Assembly: GCA_026874595.1 (NCBI GenBank)
Contig: CM049309.1
Span: 1,276,076 to 1,340,075, forward strand
Length of the DNA stretch: 64,000 nt
Reading direction: 5' to 3'
DNA from: Sipunculus nudus
Lineage: Eukaryota > Annelida > Sipuncula > Golfingiida > Sipunculidae
Below are positions 48,779 through 59,499 of this stretch, one piece after another (position 1 is the stretch's first letter; each line of letters opens with the position of its first letter). The notes below the pieces were generated by a model, which worked only from the letters and a program-made list of their open reading frames with translations, was not told where the DNA came from and ran no database searches. A program made the position numbers and the translations under genes.

Positions 48779-48786
<8 letters not shown>

Positions 48787-50783
48787 CCGACCGACAGAGA
48801 GACTGTGTATGAAGGAGAGGTACAGGAATTTACTTTTTGAGGCGAATGTGTACTCTCTGGGTTGGTGTGCTGGATAGCATTGAATCTGATTATTGGGCAT
48901 TTAACGCTACATTATCTTTATTGTTATTATTTATTATTATTGTTTTTATTGTTAACCAGAGAAAGAATGTTCTTTTTCCATGTTTCCCATGACCGCTCGA
49001 GCCCAATCAACTATTCCAGATACAGATGTACTGACCTTCATATCCACACCATGTAAAGATATAACCCGGCGGAGGTTAACCTGTCCGTGAGGTCTCTTTA
49101 AAGTACCCGTCTGCCAGACTATTCATTCCTAAGTGGTCACTGGAGCCAGGTCCCCTTGTCCTAATGCCCTGTAAAATCTAAAATACACAGACGGTTCTGG
49201 CCGATACACTTTAGATTAATTCTTATAGATTTTCTCGGTTGCCATCACCATTTAAATTGGCTTACAACAAAAAATGAACTTTGTTTATTGGTGTTATCTG
49301 GGTAAAACCGCCCTAGTAAAAGGAGAAATTGGAGCAAAAGAATTACTGCAACATTATCTTTTCTATAAAAGATAAAAACTTATCTAGAGCAAAAACTAAT
49401 GTCACCACCACCCGAGGCAAAGGCCGAGGCCGAGTCACCAATGTCCGAGGCCAAGGCCGAGGTTGATGCCGCGTCACCGCGATCTACCAGTTAAACGGCC
49501 TATATTTAAGAAGGCAAATATTTCCTTCATTAAAGTACCATATGTATGCCTAGATAGCCTATATATGCCTATATATAGCGGATAAATTTTTGTGTGGTTC
49601 ATCTGGACCATTACGAGAAATGCTGCACATATTTTCAGGCCTACCCTTCCTGCACGCTATGTGTTTTGCCCCGACGATAGTTTTCAATACGTTAAAAGTC
49701 GCCTTAATGCATATTTTGGGCCACAACAGTCTGAATATATGTTTTTTTAGTGATTGTCTTATAAATCGTGATGTTACCCGGATGCATAAGTTACAAAGTA
49801 TACAAAACTGTACAAAGTTATGCTGATAAGACGCAGTTTGACCCAAAAGGGTAGTATCGTATGTACGCAGTTTCCAAAGTATCCTCCGTGCCTTGCATTA
49901 GCCGTGACAACCGACTCGGTAGGCAATCGGATAATTGGGCTGGAAAGCCTACTTGAGTCGTGATACAAGTTATATCTAGGAATGTATCCCAGTGGTCTTG
50001 CACCAGGTTGCATTCATATCGCCCATAATCTCAATATTATGCTTAAAATAATGAATTTACACTATAGTATACATGTGAGCTCACAATCCAAACTGAAACA
50101 CCGTCTCCATGGACACTTGTCATTTCCTGTATCGCCTGCAAGCTGCCTGCGTCCTGTAACCAGTGCGAGCCATGCTTATGTTCATGCGGTCATAAATTCA
50201 ACAAACACGCCAAAGGGTTTACCAATGTGCTGGATTAAAACGGAACTTTTCTCGCTCATGTTTAGTATTATTAGAAAGTACACAAAAAATGCTAACGATT
50301 GGTCTTGTTTATGTTGATTGACAGTGTACCTGTAGGCCATGAAGCGTTGTCAGAAATGACGAAAATATTTGAATCTTCATTAATGCGTTCCTCAAACATA
50401 GATGTCATGACACTCTGGCGCTAGTAATCTGGTCGTAATGCCAATGGGTCGATATGACGCTAGCCTTGCATGTACGCTCCAAAAGCAGCGATTATGCTGT
50501 GCTCATGCATTTGCTCTGCTCACACGCGTAACACAACCCAGTTCAAGTTTCCTTTCCATACAATGTTTGCGCCGGCTGACAGGAAAATCACAGGGTACAG
50601 TCACAAATAAGTGACATGTCTGGGGAATTCCCGCTTGGAAAAGATCCCGCTTCAAAGATCATACATGCACAAAGAATTAATTATTTATGATTAATAAGAG
50701 TTAATAAAAGAAGAACTTCGAGGAGATATTTAACAGTTGCAAATGTTCATGATAAAGGTTTGCTTTGGTGAACAACAAGTGGG

Positions 50784-51070
50784 TAAGGTAAAGTCTGCTG
50801 GGCTTTTACACCCGAGCCTAATGGCTCATCAGGCCGGAGCTTATCCCGGTTTCTGTAGCGTGAAGCGACTTAGGAGTTAAACTCCTCCTAGATGGGACGC
50901 TAGTCTATCACAGGTTACCTTCCCAGTATCTACTGGTACCCATTTCTACTGCTGGGTGGACAGAGGCACACTTGCGGTTGGGACCTTGCCTAAGGGTCTT
51001 GGCACGGTGGGGATCTGACCGGGATTCGAACTCACGCCCGGCACCTTAACCATAACACCACCGCCCCCCC
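50784..51070 (-). mobile_element. tRNA-derived SINE with conserved-type body
   Basis: On the minus strand the 5' head has a Pol III A box, TGGTTAAGGTG (51042-51052), and a B box, GAGTTCGAATCCC (51021-51033), in tRNA spacing. The body contains ACTCCTAAGTCGCTTCACGC, TACAGAAACCGGGATAAGCT and CCGGCCTGATGAGCC, a moderately GC-rich block resembling the conserved central domains of metazoan SINE superfamilies. I cannot say which domain type. The head abuts a C-run (51062-51084) and a T-run (51135-51159), both expanded homopolymers. Confidence 0.8.
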
Positions 51071-51289
51071 CCCCCCCCCCCCCCAAGTGCGCTCCCAATA
51101 CTTCGATAGTGCCGATATTGTAGATTGAAACGTCTTTTTTTTTTTTTTTTTTTTTTTTTGCAAGCGGGACAAAGGCCACTGTGTAGTGATGGGCATAATA
51201 ATTACCGATAATTCATTTCTGAGCAAAAACAGAGAAAAGGCCAGAAAATATACAGGCCAGTCGGCCCTGTGTAACACTGGTTTCACGGG

Positions 51290-51970
51290 TCCGCCAGAAA
51301 AATTACAGGCCCGTATATTTTTGTGTCAAAATTTAAAAAAAATAGTTAAAGATTAAATATAATTAACTACATATGTACTCTTTGTATAACGTTCACTGCC
51401 TCGATGGTATTTATTTTTTTATTTGGTTTTGATTTAAAAATATGGACACCGCACACGTGCATAATGCGCCCGTTTTCTGTCTTGTGACCTCATTAAATAT
51501 GCGTGGATTTTGCTGAGAATTAAATTCAGGTGAGAAACTGTATACATTAATATCTGTACTGACCATGTCACTCATCAATATATTATTTACGTCACCATAG
51601 AGCCACCAAAGTCTGTTGACCCACTGACTTCACTGAATATGGATAGATTTTGTTTGGAATCTATAGGAGAGATATTATATTGATTAATATTTCTGTTGAG
51701 TTTTATCAAAATCAATTGTGTTAAAATACTTTATCGCGGTGACACCACAAAGTAGCCTAATGACCTCTGGCCTTATTAAGAATGCGTGGATTCTGCCCAT
51801 AATGGAACTCGGGCAACAAAATAATACTCTGAAAGACATTTAGACTGATTCCTCAATCTATTTTCCCAGTCTGTTGTCAATTTCTTTATTTTTGAAAACC
51901 CTCTTTCCTAGTCATCTGTGAAAATTCCTTGTGAAATAACGTACCAGCAAATATACTAAAAAAAAAATCC
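51290..51970. repeat. Three degenerate ~130-150-bp direct repeats
   Basis: Units share GTGACCTCATTAAATATGCG / CACTGACTTCACTGAATATG / TGACCTCTGGCCTTATTAAG, followed by TGGATTTTGCT-like text, GAGAAACTG-like text and ATTAATATCTGT. Strongly diverged; boundaries approximate. Confidence 0.55.
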
Positions 51971-52348
51971 ATGCCAGGCACGGCGCTGCCTAGTGTTGAA
52001 TATATTTATTTTTCTTTATTTATGACTGAGCAAATAATGTTGATCTGTGTCCTGTCAACGTCTCCACATGAAACGCCGCTCGGCTGGGAAATATCTTTTT
52101 ATTATTTAAATAAAACAAGGTTACAGGTTTATTGTAAACGCTATAAATCAAATGAAATACATTTACATAAACAAAGGCAGTTAAAACGAAACACCACAAA
52201 GAGAATACGGTATACGCGGCCGCTTAAATTAATCAGATCAGTTATGGATGGTAGGGACAATTCGTCAGAAACCGTCTGCTGCCAAAACCCTGTTATGATC
52301 GTTACAGAACCGGAGAAATTGCACAATTATAGCAATAAAAACATATGA
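51971..52348 (+). other. Unrecognised 125-codon open frame
   Basis: The longest open frame outside repeats and retroelements. It has an initial hydrophobic stretch (YFSLFMTEQIMLICVL), then a Lys/Arg-rich middle (KRNTTKRIRYTRPLKLIRSV). No domain, signal or splice context is recognised. Random open frames of this size are expected in 64 kb, so it is probably not a gene. Confidence 0.15.
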
Positions 52349-52569
52349 TTTGTGGAGATAGTGCACCAGACATTGTTATTTGCGGGTTCCATTATATAGA
52401 ACTGCGTCATTTGCTTTATATACTCACGGTGCCGCAGGGCTCTAAGCAGGAAAAACAAACACTAAAAAAGGCGAACCCATGTCAGTGAACATTTTCCCTC
52501 CAAAATTGTCATAAATGAAGTCACATGTCGGGGATGGATTTTACTACGAACCTCTTATTGGCTCTCTTT

Positions 52570-52680
52570 CTATGACACTTCATCTCTCTGCCAATCACAA
52601 GAACCTATGCGTGCATTGGTTAGGCACAGATGTATGCAAATCAACTGCATGTCAGGCAACTTGTCACTTGGTTTAAATGC
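52570..52680 (+). promoter_or_regulatory. Octamer and CCAAT motif cluster
   Basis: GCCAATCAC, an inverted CCAAT (CATTGGTT) and the octamer ATGCAAAT lie within about 60 bp, with TTTAAATG downstream. The combination recalls histone-type promoters, but no histone reading frame follows. Weak. Confidence 0.15.
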
Positions 52681-53163
52681 CAACATGACCGGTTGACAGT
52701 ATCATGAATGTCGAGAGAACTCGACAATTTAATGCGACAACGATGAACTTGCGCTCTATTTGTAATCCAATGAGGATGATTTCTTATTACTCAATGTCTC
52801 TCTTTACGCGATTCTCCAACTTTTTGTAACGACTTTTATAAGTCAGTTCATGGACCTTTTTTAAACTCATGCAAGTGGCGAAACTTCGGGAGCTGTTTAC
52901 CGGCAGTTTTTCTCCTCTCACCGGCGTACGAGAGTGTACCAATCGTTCCTGGTATGAAGGCACAATCAGACTAATTTTAAAGGCTCAGATTAAATGGTCG
53001 GCTACGTCGGGTAATACCTTTCATTATGGAAAATAAAAATATCTACATTGAGACTGGAGATTAAAATTAGAGGGGCTATCAGTCTAGCACCTGAAGGCAG
53101 ATTTTTACAGGCCATACAAGCTTGCACCTTCACATTTTACGAGAGTGAGCAAAAAAATACGGG

Positions 53164-53560
53164 TCATTTTGACAGTTTGACATCCAGGTTTTTAAGCACG
53201 TCTGAGTTTTTTAATGGTACTGTACCACATTGAATGTCTACATCACACTTACAATCAGTATCTATTTTAACTGGGTCAGGGTCAGTGTTTACACAATTTA
53301 CAGCAGTAACATTATGTACAACATCTGATGTGCTATTTCTGTCATAATATGGTTTCAACATGTTAAAATGGCACAGTTGTTTCTTCTTACGTCTATCTGG
53401 TGTCAACAGTAATAATTTAAATCGCTGACTTTCTTGTCAACAATGTAAGGACCAAAGTAGCTAGCTTGCAGAGGTCTGCCACGGATGGGAAGTAAGGCAA
53501 GGACCTTTTCACCAGGCTCAAACATCCTACTTACAGTGTGCTTGTCATAATTTGTTTTCA
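53164..53560 (-). pseudogene. Integrase GPY/F tail of copy 2
   Basis: GEKVLALLPIRGRPLQASYF then GPYIVDKKVSDLNY gives the GPY/F signature. After a frameshift it continues TPDRRKKKQLCHFNMLKPYY and the acidic linker DTDCKCDVDIQC, ending at the truncation point. Better preserved than in copy 1, where the GPY triplet is altered. Confidence 0.85.
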
Positions 53561-54448
53561 TTTTACTTTGTGCAGATTTGAGATTTGACTTAGCAATCTC
53601 ACAAGTATTGTGTAGTTTAGTGCAAAAGTCTGAGACATACTGCAGTAAAATAAGAGAATCAGGATTTTCACACAAGAGTTTTTCTTTAAGCAGTTTCAAT
53701 GGACCTCGAACTGAGTGTCCAAAAACTAGTACAAAGGGACTGAAAGCCAAGGACTCTTGAAAGGATTCTCTGACAGCAAACAGCAATAAGTGGATTCCTT
53801 CATCCCAGTCTTTCTGTGTGTGTCATAGCCATAAGTCCTGATCATGTTTTTTAATGTCTGGTGAAATCGCTCGAGGGCGCCCTGACTTTCAGGATGGTAT
53901 GGCGAAGAGCTGTACTGTTTTATACCTAGCTCAAGCATAACTTGTTTGAATAAGCCAGACAAAACTAGATCCTTGTTCAGACTGGACGAATTTCGGTAAT
54001 CCAAAAGTTGTTAAAAACTTGGTCAGAGCTTTAACAACACTTTTGGCATTAATTTTGCGCAATGGTATTACCTCAGGGAACCTGGTAGATGCGCACATAA
54101 TTGTCAGCAAGTATTCATGTCCAGATTTTGTTCTGGGCAGTGGTCCAACACAATCAACAATAATCCTACTGAATGGTTCTTCAAAAGCAGGAATAGGTCT
54201 AAGTGGGGCCTTAGGAGGATTCTGATTGGGCTTGCATACCATCTGGCATGTATGGTATTATTTACAATATTGAACAACATCTTCATGAGGTTAGGCCAAT
54301 AGAAGTGTGTACTAACTTTCTGATAAGTTTTATTTATTCTTAAATGGCGAGACAAAGAAGCCTCATGTGCCATGCTTAGAACTTCATTGCGAAAGCTTTT
54401 GGGCATTCTTATTTGATGTTTAAATGGTCGCCATTTACGCATAAGCAC
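53403..54448 (-). pseudogene. Integrase of Gmr1-like copy 2
   Basis: Overlapping frames cover the zinc-finger region (HLRINKTYQKVSTHFYWPNL; the CxxC pair is lost by frameshift near 54.26 kb) and the core. The core reads FSRIIVDCVGPLP with the first Asp, then QSEQGSSF, where the second catalytic Asp is Glu, then PYHPESQGALERFHQTLKN with the Glu. A VRGPLKLLKEKLLCENPDSL tail follows. The Asp-to-Glu change and four or more frame breaks make it inactive. Confidence 0.88.
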
Positions 54449-54582
54449 TCAATTTTTTACATAGAGACAAACTGGCTTCTTTAGAAACTGCCCTGGGAAA
54501 CAAACATGAAATATCAGGGTCCTTATACTATTCCGCGATAAGTTCTGACCTTGAGAATGCTGCATCCTGTACGGGCGAGTCG

Positions 54583-55207
54583 TTAGTCACTAGTGACTCC
54601 CAGAGTGTTATCGTCTGGACCATTATCCTCATGTGTGTTTTTCTTGGCCAAAGATCTAGTTACAGCACATGAAGGATACAAACCAGGAATTTCCTGACTT
54701 TCAGGATCAGTGTCCTGATCAAGTGACGGCTTTTCTGTCACTATTGGTACAGGCTGCAGGTTTATCAGCTGCAACATCATTGCCTAGTAGCAACTGAATT
54801 CCCTTAAAGGATAAAGTTGTTCTTATGCCCACAGTAATATTTCCAGTAATCAAATCTGACTTTAAATGGACACTGTGAAGCGGAACTGAAGTGTGCCTGT
54901 CTGAAAACACACCATTAACAAGTGCATGTGCACCAGTAAAAGACCTATTAGAAAATGGCAAAGTGTTTGCTAACATGAGAGTCTGGCCTGGACCAGTGTC
55001 CCTCAAAATTCTAATAGGGGTAGAATCTGAAAAATCACTTGAAAGTGATACAAAACCATAATGTATAAATGCCTCAAATAACTCCATTTGAGAGTCAGGA
55101 GAGGAATCTACTACCTCAACCTTATCAAACAAAGAACTGACATTGAAGGTGTCAGTCATAAACTCTGTTTCAGAGTCATTTAAGGAATCTACATCCTTAC
55201 CAAACAC
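54583..55207 (-). pseudogene. Aspartic protease region of copy 2
   Basis: The open frame 54719-55207 has an acidic N-terminal segment, then TPIRILRDTGPGQTLMLAN with the catalytic DTG at residues 70-72 (about 55000). The flap region (GVFSDRHTSVPLHSVHLKSD) and FKGIQLLLGNDVAADK follow. The linker with SCAVTRSLAKKN lies in the next frame. DTG is followed by Pro rather than the usual Ala or Ser in both copies, so this is a family trait. Confidence 0.87.
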
Positions 55208-55251
55208 CTCATGGGAGTCATCGGAGGAATTTTCCTTAGCAGAAACAAACT

Positions 55252-56735
55252 TCAGTTAGTCATAAGAGGACCTGGCTTTATTTGAAATACTCTCGCAAGA
55301 GTCATAAAAGGACTTAGCCTTATCCAGAGAATACTCCTCGCAGAGTCTTGAAAGGACCTGGCCTTATTTAATTCCTCGCAGGAATCAACTGAGGTTTTTA
55401 CCCCGCAATCTACGGATTCTTCTTGGGATTTAGACGGCACTTGGGCCTCCGTAGCATCAAACTCTTTATTTGAGTCAACAAAGGAGTTGTACCCCTTAAT
55501 TACATGCTTTGCATAGATTTTGAAACACAACCAGAAGGTTTACTATTTGGTCTATTCGCAAGTTTCCAGCAGTCAGATATTAGATGACCTTCCTTCTTGC
55601 AGTAATTACAGATTTTCTTTGAAAATGACTGGTCTTTGTTGGACTTAGACACAGTGGACGTGGACTGAGATGAAGCTATGGGCTTCGCTGAACTATCAGG
55701 ACTACTAGTACTAGATGACTGCGCTTTAAACTTCTTTTGACCATACTGATTTAAATTTTTGATTGTGAATGACTGGTTTGATTTGCTTGTAAAGGACATT
55801 TTGTGTGTTAATGAATAATCATCAGCTAATTGAGCAGCAATGTCAAGTGTTTCAGGACTTTTCTCATCGAGAAAAGTTTTAACATCTGCGTTAATGCAGC
55901 GCTTAAATTCTTTAAGCAAAATCAACTGGCGCAAATTGTCATAATCTTTCATTACATTTTTAGAACTGCACCAGCGATCAAACAACTGCTCTTTTGTTCC
56001 AATATCTGAATTTCTGGCGGTAAACCTCTGGAACTAACTCATAACCTTTAAGGATTAACCGTTTAACCAGGTCTGCAGCAGCATCTACTGAAAGCTCTGT
56101 ATAAATTTCTCTGGCCTTGCATATGTAACAGCATAGTCCAATTTTCCTTAGGCCATTTTAAATTTTCAGCTAATTTCTCAAAGTGTAAGAAATATTTATC
56201 AACCTCTTTTTCTTGAAAACGTGGGACAAGTCTTATGTGTATAGTAACATCAAAACTGTGAGTTTGGGCAGCACTTAGACTTTGTTCTACTTTAAGTCTT
56301 TCTAACTCCAGTCGTTTTAACTCAATTTCATTTTCTTTTTCTAGTGTGTCTTTTTCTCTTTCTTTTTCTAGTCTGTCTCTTTCTATTTCTTTTTCTAGTC
56401 TTTCTCTTTCTAACCTTTCATGTTCTTCCCGCTCTTCTCTCTGTTTTTCTTTTTCTAATTCTACCTGTTTTAATGCTAGCTCATGTTGCATTTCTAACTT
56501 CTTTAATTCCAGTTGCATAGCAAGGCTATCATTTTTTTATGTTTCAACTTCAGTCTCTTCAATTAAACCTTTGCTAGATCTTGCATGATTTTAGCAATGA
56601 TATCAGGCTTTCTCAAAGCTTTTTTCCAGTTAGCTCCAAGTGTTGTCCCAAACGCAACAACTGTTCTTTTGACAATTGTTCAAGTTGATCAGGGTCGGGA
56701 TCGTCAACAAATGTCTCAGGTTTGAAATTTGCCAT
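55252..56735 (-). pseudogene. gag of Gmr1-like copy 2 with SCAN-like segment
   Basis: Starts at 56735 (MANFKPETFVDDPDPDQLE). A SAP-like Leu/Lys helix segment follows, then a long coiled coil at 56.33-56.52 kb (alternating ERLEKE repeats). Next is FDVTIHIRLVPRFQEKEVDK with LHFEKLAENLKWPKENW. After a frameshift comes the SCAN-like part (FDRWCSSKNVMKDYDNLRQL, ILLKEFKRCINADVKTFLDE, AAQLADDYSLTHK). The zinc knuckle CNYCKKEGHLISDC fits CX2CX4HX4C. Gag packages element RNA into cytoplasmic particles. Several frame breaks. Confidence 0.87.
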
Positions 56736-56878
56736 GTTAAGTTGTCAAAACAATAACAAAAAATAACTGAGATAAATCCTGTAAACAATGTACTGTAAAC
56801 AATATGTAATCTTGTAATGAATGTATGATAAAACAATGTGTCCAGATCAAGGCCGAATAAATTTGAAAACTATTAAGC

Positions 56879-56897
56879 ATCCCGACGATAGCCCCCA
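56879..56897 (-). other. Primer-binding site, tRNA-Pro type (copy 2)
   Basis: On the minus strand TGGGGGCTATCGTCGGGAT keeps the TGGGGGCT start and GGGAT end of the tRNA-Pro site, with internal changes. Next to the LTR edge at 56899. Confidence 0.75.
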
Positions 56898-56898
56898 A

Positions 56899-57664
56899 TT
56901 TTATGTTAAGGAACCTAATATAAACTGATCACGTATGCGTGATGAACACAAATTGTGTAACGGAGATAAAAAAAACTGTAAAACTAGGCAGCGTGAAATG
57001 TCTAGGGGAAGTCTGTGTTTTTTGTTAACAAATAACTATAATTTATCCTTAAAACAACCCTAACATTACAATACACTAAATTATACAGTAAAACAGCGGT
57101 ATAGCAACAAGTTATTACAATCACATAGAAAAATAATGTGCACAGTACCTGGTTACCAACACCATCACAACGATAAGTCCATTAAATGAAAACTCTCGGA
57201 GAATGACAGTCCAGTGGAAAGTTCTTGCAACAACACAGAAAGTAAACTGAAGTCCAAATGCATAAAATCCAGGAGAAAGTCTTTGAAAATTTATAATTGC
57301 CGCATTAGTCGGATAAGGTCCTAGAATCTAAAACACGCTTCTGCGTCCGCTGGAATCTTCTCTGCTCTCTGCCCTCTAAAAAACATAGCCCCTTTATATA
57401 CCTTCACACCCCAAGCCGAGAACTTTCCACTTCTCGAACAGTCTATAAGATCTTGCACAACACAGTCTGACATGCGTTTCAGGAATTCTCTAGAAAGACA
57501 TCGACGTGCCTCTACACATCATGGTGTACACGTGATCTCGCCCCAAGCCAGCATAACAACAAGAGTTCAACCAGTACGGATTAAAGATAGAATGTAACAC
57601 GCGGCCAGACACGAGCGCCACAAAAGGAGCTACGCCCGTGTCACATAATAAAAAGAGCACCTGT

Positions 57665-57668
<4 letters not shown>
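56899..57668 (-). repeat. Complete 5' LTR of copy 2 (~770 bp)
   Basis: On the minus strand it starts TGTTACAGGTGCTCTTTTTA and ends near TAACATAAAAT just before the primer-binding site. The outer edge abuts a (TA)n tract. Contains a TATA box about 270 bp from the start. No partner LTR survives, because the element is truncated before its 3' end. Confidence 0.8.
57393..57400 (-). promoter_or_regulatory. LTR TATA box
   Basis: On the minus strand GGTATATAAAGGGGC is a strong TATA-box context, correctly placed in the LTR to drive transcription into gag. Confidence 0.6.

Positions 57669-57722
<54 letters not shown>
57669..57722. repeat. (TA)n microsatellite at LTR edge
   Basis: About 54 bp of TA immediately outside the LTR. 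Either the element inserted into an existing (TA)n, or the tract expanded from a TA-rich target-site duplication. Confidence 0.9.
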
Positions 57723-57727
<5 letters not shown>

Positions 57728-58190
57728 AAAATATATCGTATAGAAAATATATCGTATCCTATACCCTGAATAATAATTTCAGACAATTTACAAATTGACT
57801 GATCTTACACATTGACTATAACATACATACACACACATACAAACAGACATCCCGTTAGTTTTCTGCATGTGTCATGTGTTTATCTGTCGTCACAAAACTT
57901 TATTTATATGAAAACAAGGCCTGCAGGCCTAATGCGAACCTGTGCAAAGTTTGGGAGTATGAATGGAGGTTTTTTTTTTTAATTTAATATTGATCCTTTT
58001 AAATCCTGCAAATCTACCTTAGTCATTATGATTTCAGCAAAATGGACATTTCGGACCTGCAAGTTTCAGACTAGGACATTTTAAAACTAGAATATGGGTA
58101 GTCGACAAGCTACTATGTGTATCCGCAGAAATCAGAGTGGGACGGGTGAAGTGAGGCATGGATTAAGTGGCATGGGGAATAGAGTGAGGT
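57723..58190. other. Non-coding spacer
   Basis: No feature recognised besides a (ACACATAC)-like short tract at 57.82 kb and a T-run at 57970. Confidence 0.5.
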
Positions 58191-58199
58191 GTGTTGCAT

Positions 58200-59150
58200 A
58201 TTAGCATGGATGTCTGCAGAGTAAATGTGCATGTAGGTGGTGCCACCTGTCATAAAATCTAGAAAATTGTCCAGGATGTATAAACCTGCAAAATTTCAGG
58301 TGGATAAGTCAAACCACTGCTGAGATATGAGTGATTTTATCCCAAGGCAGATGAACAGATGGACGGTTTTCATAAGTGGTTGCAGATGGCACCACCAGTT
58401 TTGCTTACGATGAAGAGCTATGTGAGATCTATACACAAGCAAAATTTTGGCCCAATCGGTCAAATGGTTCCCGATATATGAGCTTGGATGTCTGTAGAGT
58501 AAACGTGAATATGGATGGCGCCACCTGTCATATAATCGAGAGGGCTGTCCAGGATGTATAAACCTGCTAAATTTCAGGTGGATAAGTCAAACCACTTCTG
58601 AGATATGAGTGATTTTATCCCAAGGCAGATGAACAGATGGACGCTGTGCATAAGTGGTTGCAGGTGGCACCACAGGTTTTGCTTATGATGAAGAGCTATG
58701 TGAGATCTATATACATGCAAAATTTTGGCCAAATTGGTCAAACGGTTCCTGAGATATGTGCTCGGATGTCTGCAGAGTAAACCTGAATGTAGCTGTCATA
58801 AAATTGAGTAAGCTTTCCAGGATCTATAAACCTGCAAAAAATTTTAGGTGGATATGTCAAACCACTGCTGAGATATGAGTTATTTTACGCCAGGGCAGAT
58901 GAACAGACGGATGCTGAGCAAAAATGGTTGCAGGCGGCGCCACCACTTTTGCCTGTGATAAAGAGCTATGTGAGATCTATACACATGCAAAATTTTGCCC
59001 ACGGTTCCTGAGATATGAGCTTGGATGTCTGCAGAGTAAACGTGAATGTAGGTGGCGCCACCTGTCATAAAATAAAAGCTGTCCAGGATGTATAAACCTG
59101 CAAAATTTCAGGTGGATACGTCAAACCACTGCTGAGATATGAGTGAAAAA
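58200..59150. repeat. ~277-bp tandem repeat, 3.3 copies
   Basis: GGATGTCTGCAGAGTAAA recurs at about 58208, 58486, 58763 and 59023. Each unit carries the GGTGGCGCCACCTGT-type near-palindrome, GTCCAGGATGTATAAACCTG, CAAAATTTCAGGTGGATA and ATGAAGAGCTATGTGAGATC. The copies are diverged and the third and fourth have internal deletions. Non-coding. Confidence 0.9.
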
Positions 59151-59238
59151 ACCCAATTCACTTAAAATGCAAACCAACTTTTTTTAAAAAGTTGAAAGAT
59201 ATAATTCCAATAATCTGGGAATTCTGCATCTAAACATT

Positions 59239-59287
59239 GTCTAGAGTCTAGACGCTGTGTCTAGACGTCTAGACACATTGTCTAGAC
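59239..59287. promoter_or_regulatory. Cluster of GTCTAGAC palindromes (SMAD-box-like)
   Basis: Perfect GTCTAGAC at 59246, 59259, 59267 and 59280, plus GTCTAGAG at 59239, all within 49 bp. Positions 59256-59277 form a perfect 22-bp palindrome. GTCTAGAC is the optimal SMAD3/SMAD4 MH1-binding sequence. Function is unproven; a short tandem or foldback repeat would look the same. Confidence 0.4.
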
Positions 59288-59499
59288 ACTCCCCCAGAGC
59301 CAGGTCAGTTGCCATGGTGATGTCTGGACCCCACCTGTTTGCACCGAGTGACCTCTTGACTTGGCTGCTGAAACTCAAATCTGTTTTCAAATACAGAAAG
59401 CCCTTTTCAATTGGCTACAATGGTTTTTTAAAACTGTATTTACCCAATCTATTCTTAAAAAACTGGCAGAACCCTACCATAGAATAATTCTTGTAAAGT

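Larger units (their letters stand above)
47411..50783. other. Non-coding stretch
   Basis: (TA)n at 48124-48174, a G-run at 48438-48451 and (GA)n at 48734-48778. A short GAGGCCGAGGCC-like tract sits at 49.4 kb. Several unrecognised frames of 60-111 codons occur at 49.56-50.32 kb with no domain signature. Confidence 0.4.
53168..57668 (-). mobile_element. Gmr1-like Ty3/gypsy retrotransposon, copy 2 (3'-truncated)
   Basis: The same family as the element at 20.4-26.0 kb. In minus-strand order: full 5' LTR, tRNA-Pro-type primer-binding site, gag with coiled coil, SCAN-like segment and zinc knuckle, protease, integrase, GPY/F. Homology stops at about 53168, which corresponds to 22063 of copy 1. RT, RNase H, polypurine tract and 3' LTR are therefore absent. 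Integrase is again directly followed by the start of the RT linker (DVLKNLDVKLS), supporting the integrase-before-RT order. Confidence 0.9.

Noticed and set aside
51971-52348. 125-codon frame as a possible new gene
   Set aside because: No domain, promoter or splice context, and frames this long arise by chance in 64 kb. Kept only as a low-confidence entry.
56346-56588. Plus-strand Ser/Leu/Phe-rich frame
   Set aside because: It is the antisense of the gag coiled coil.
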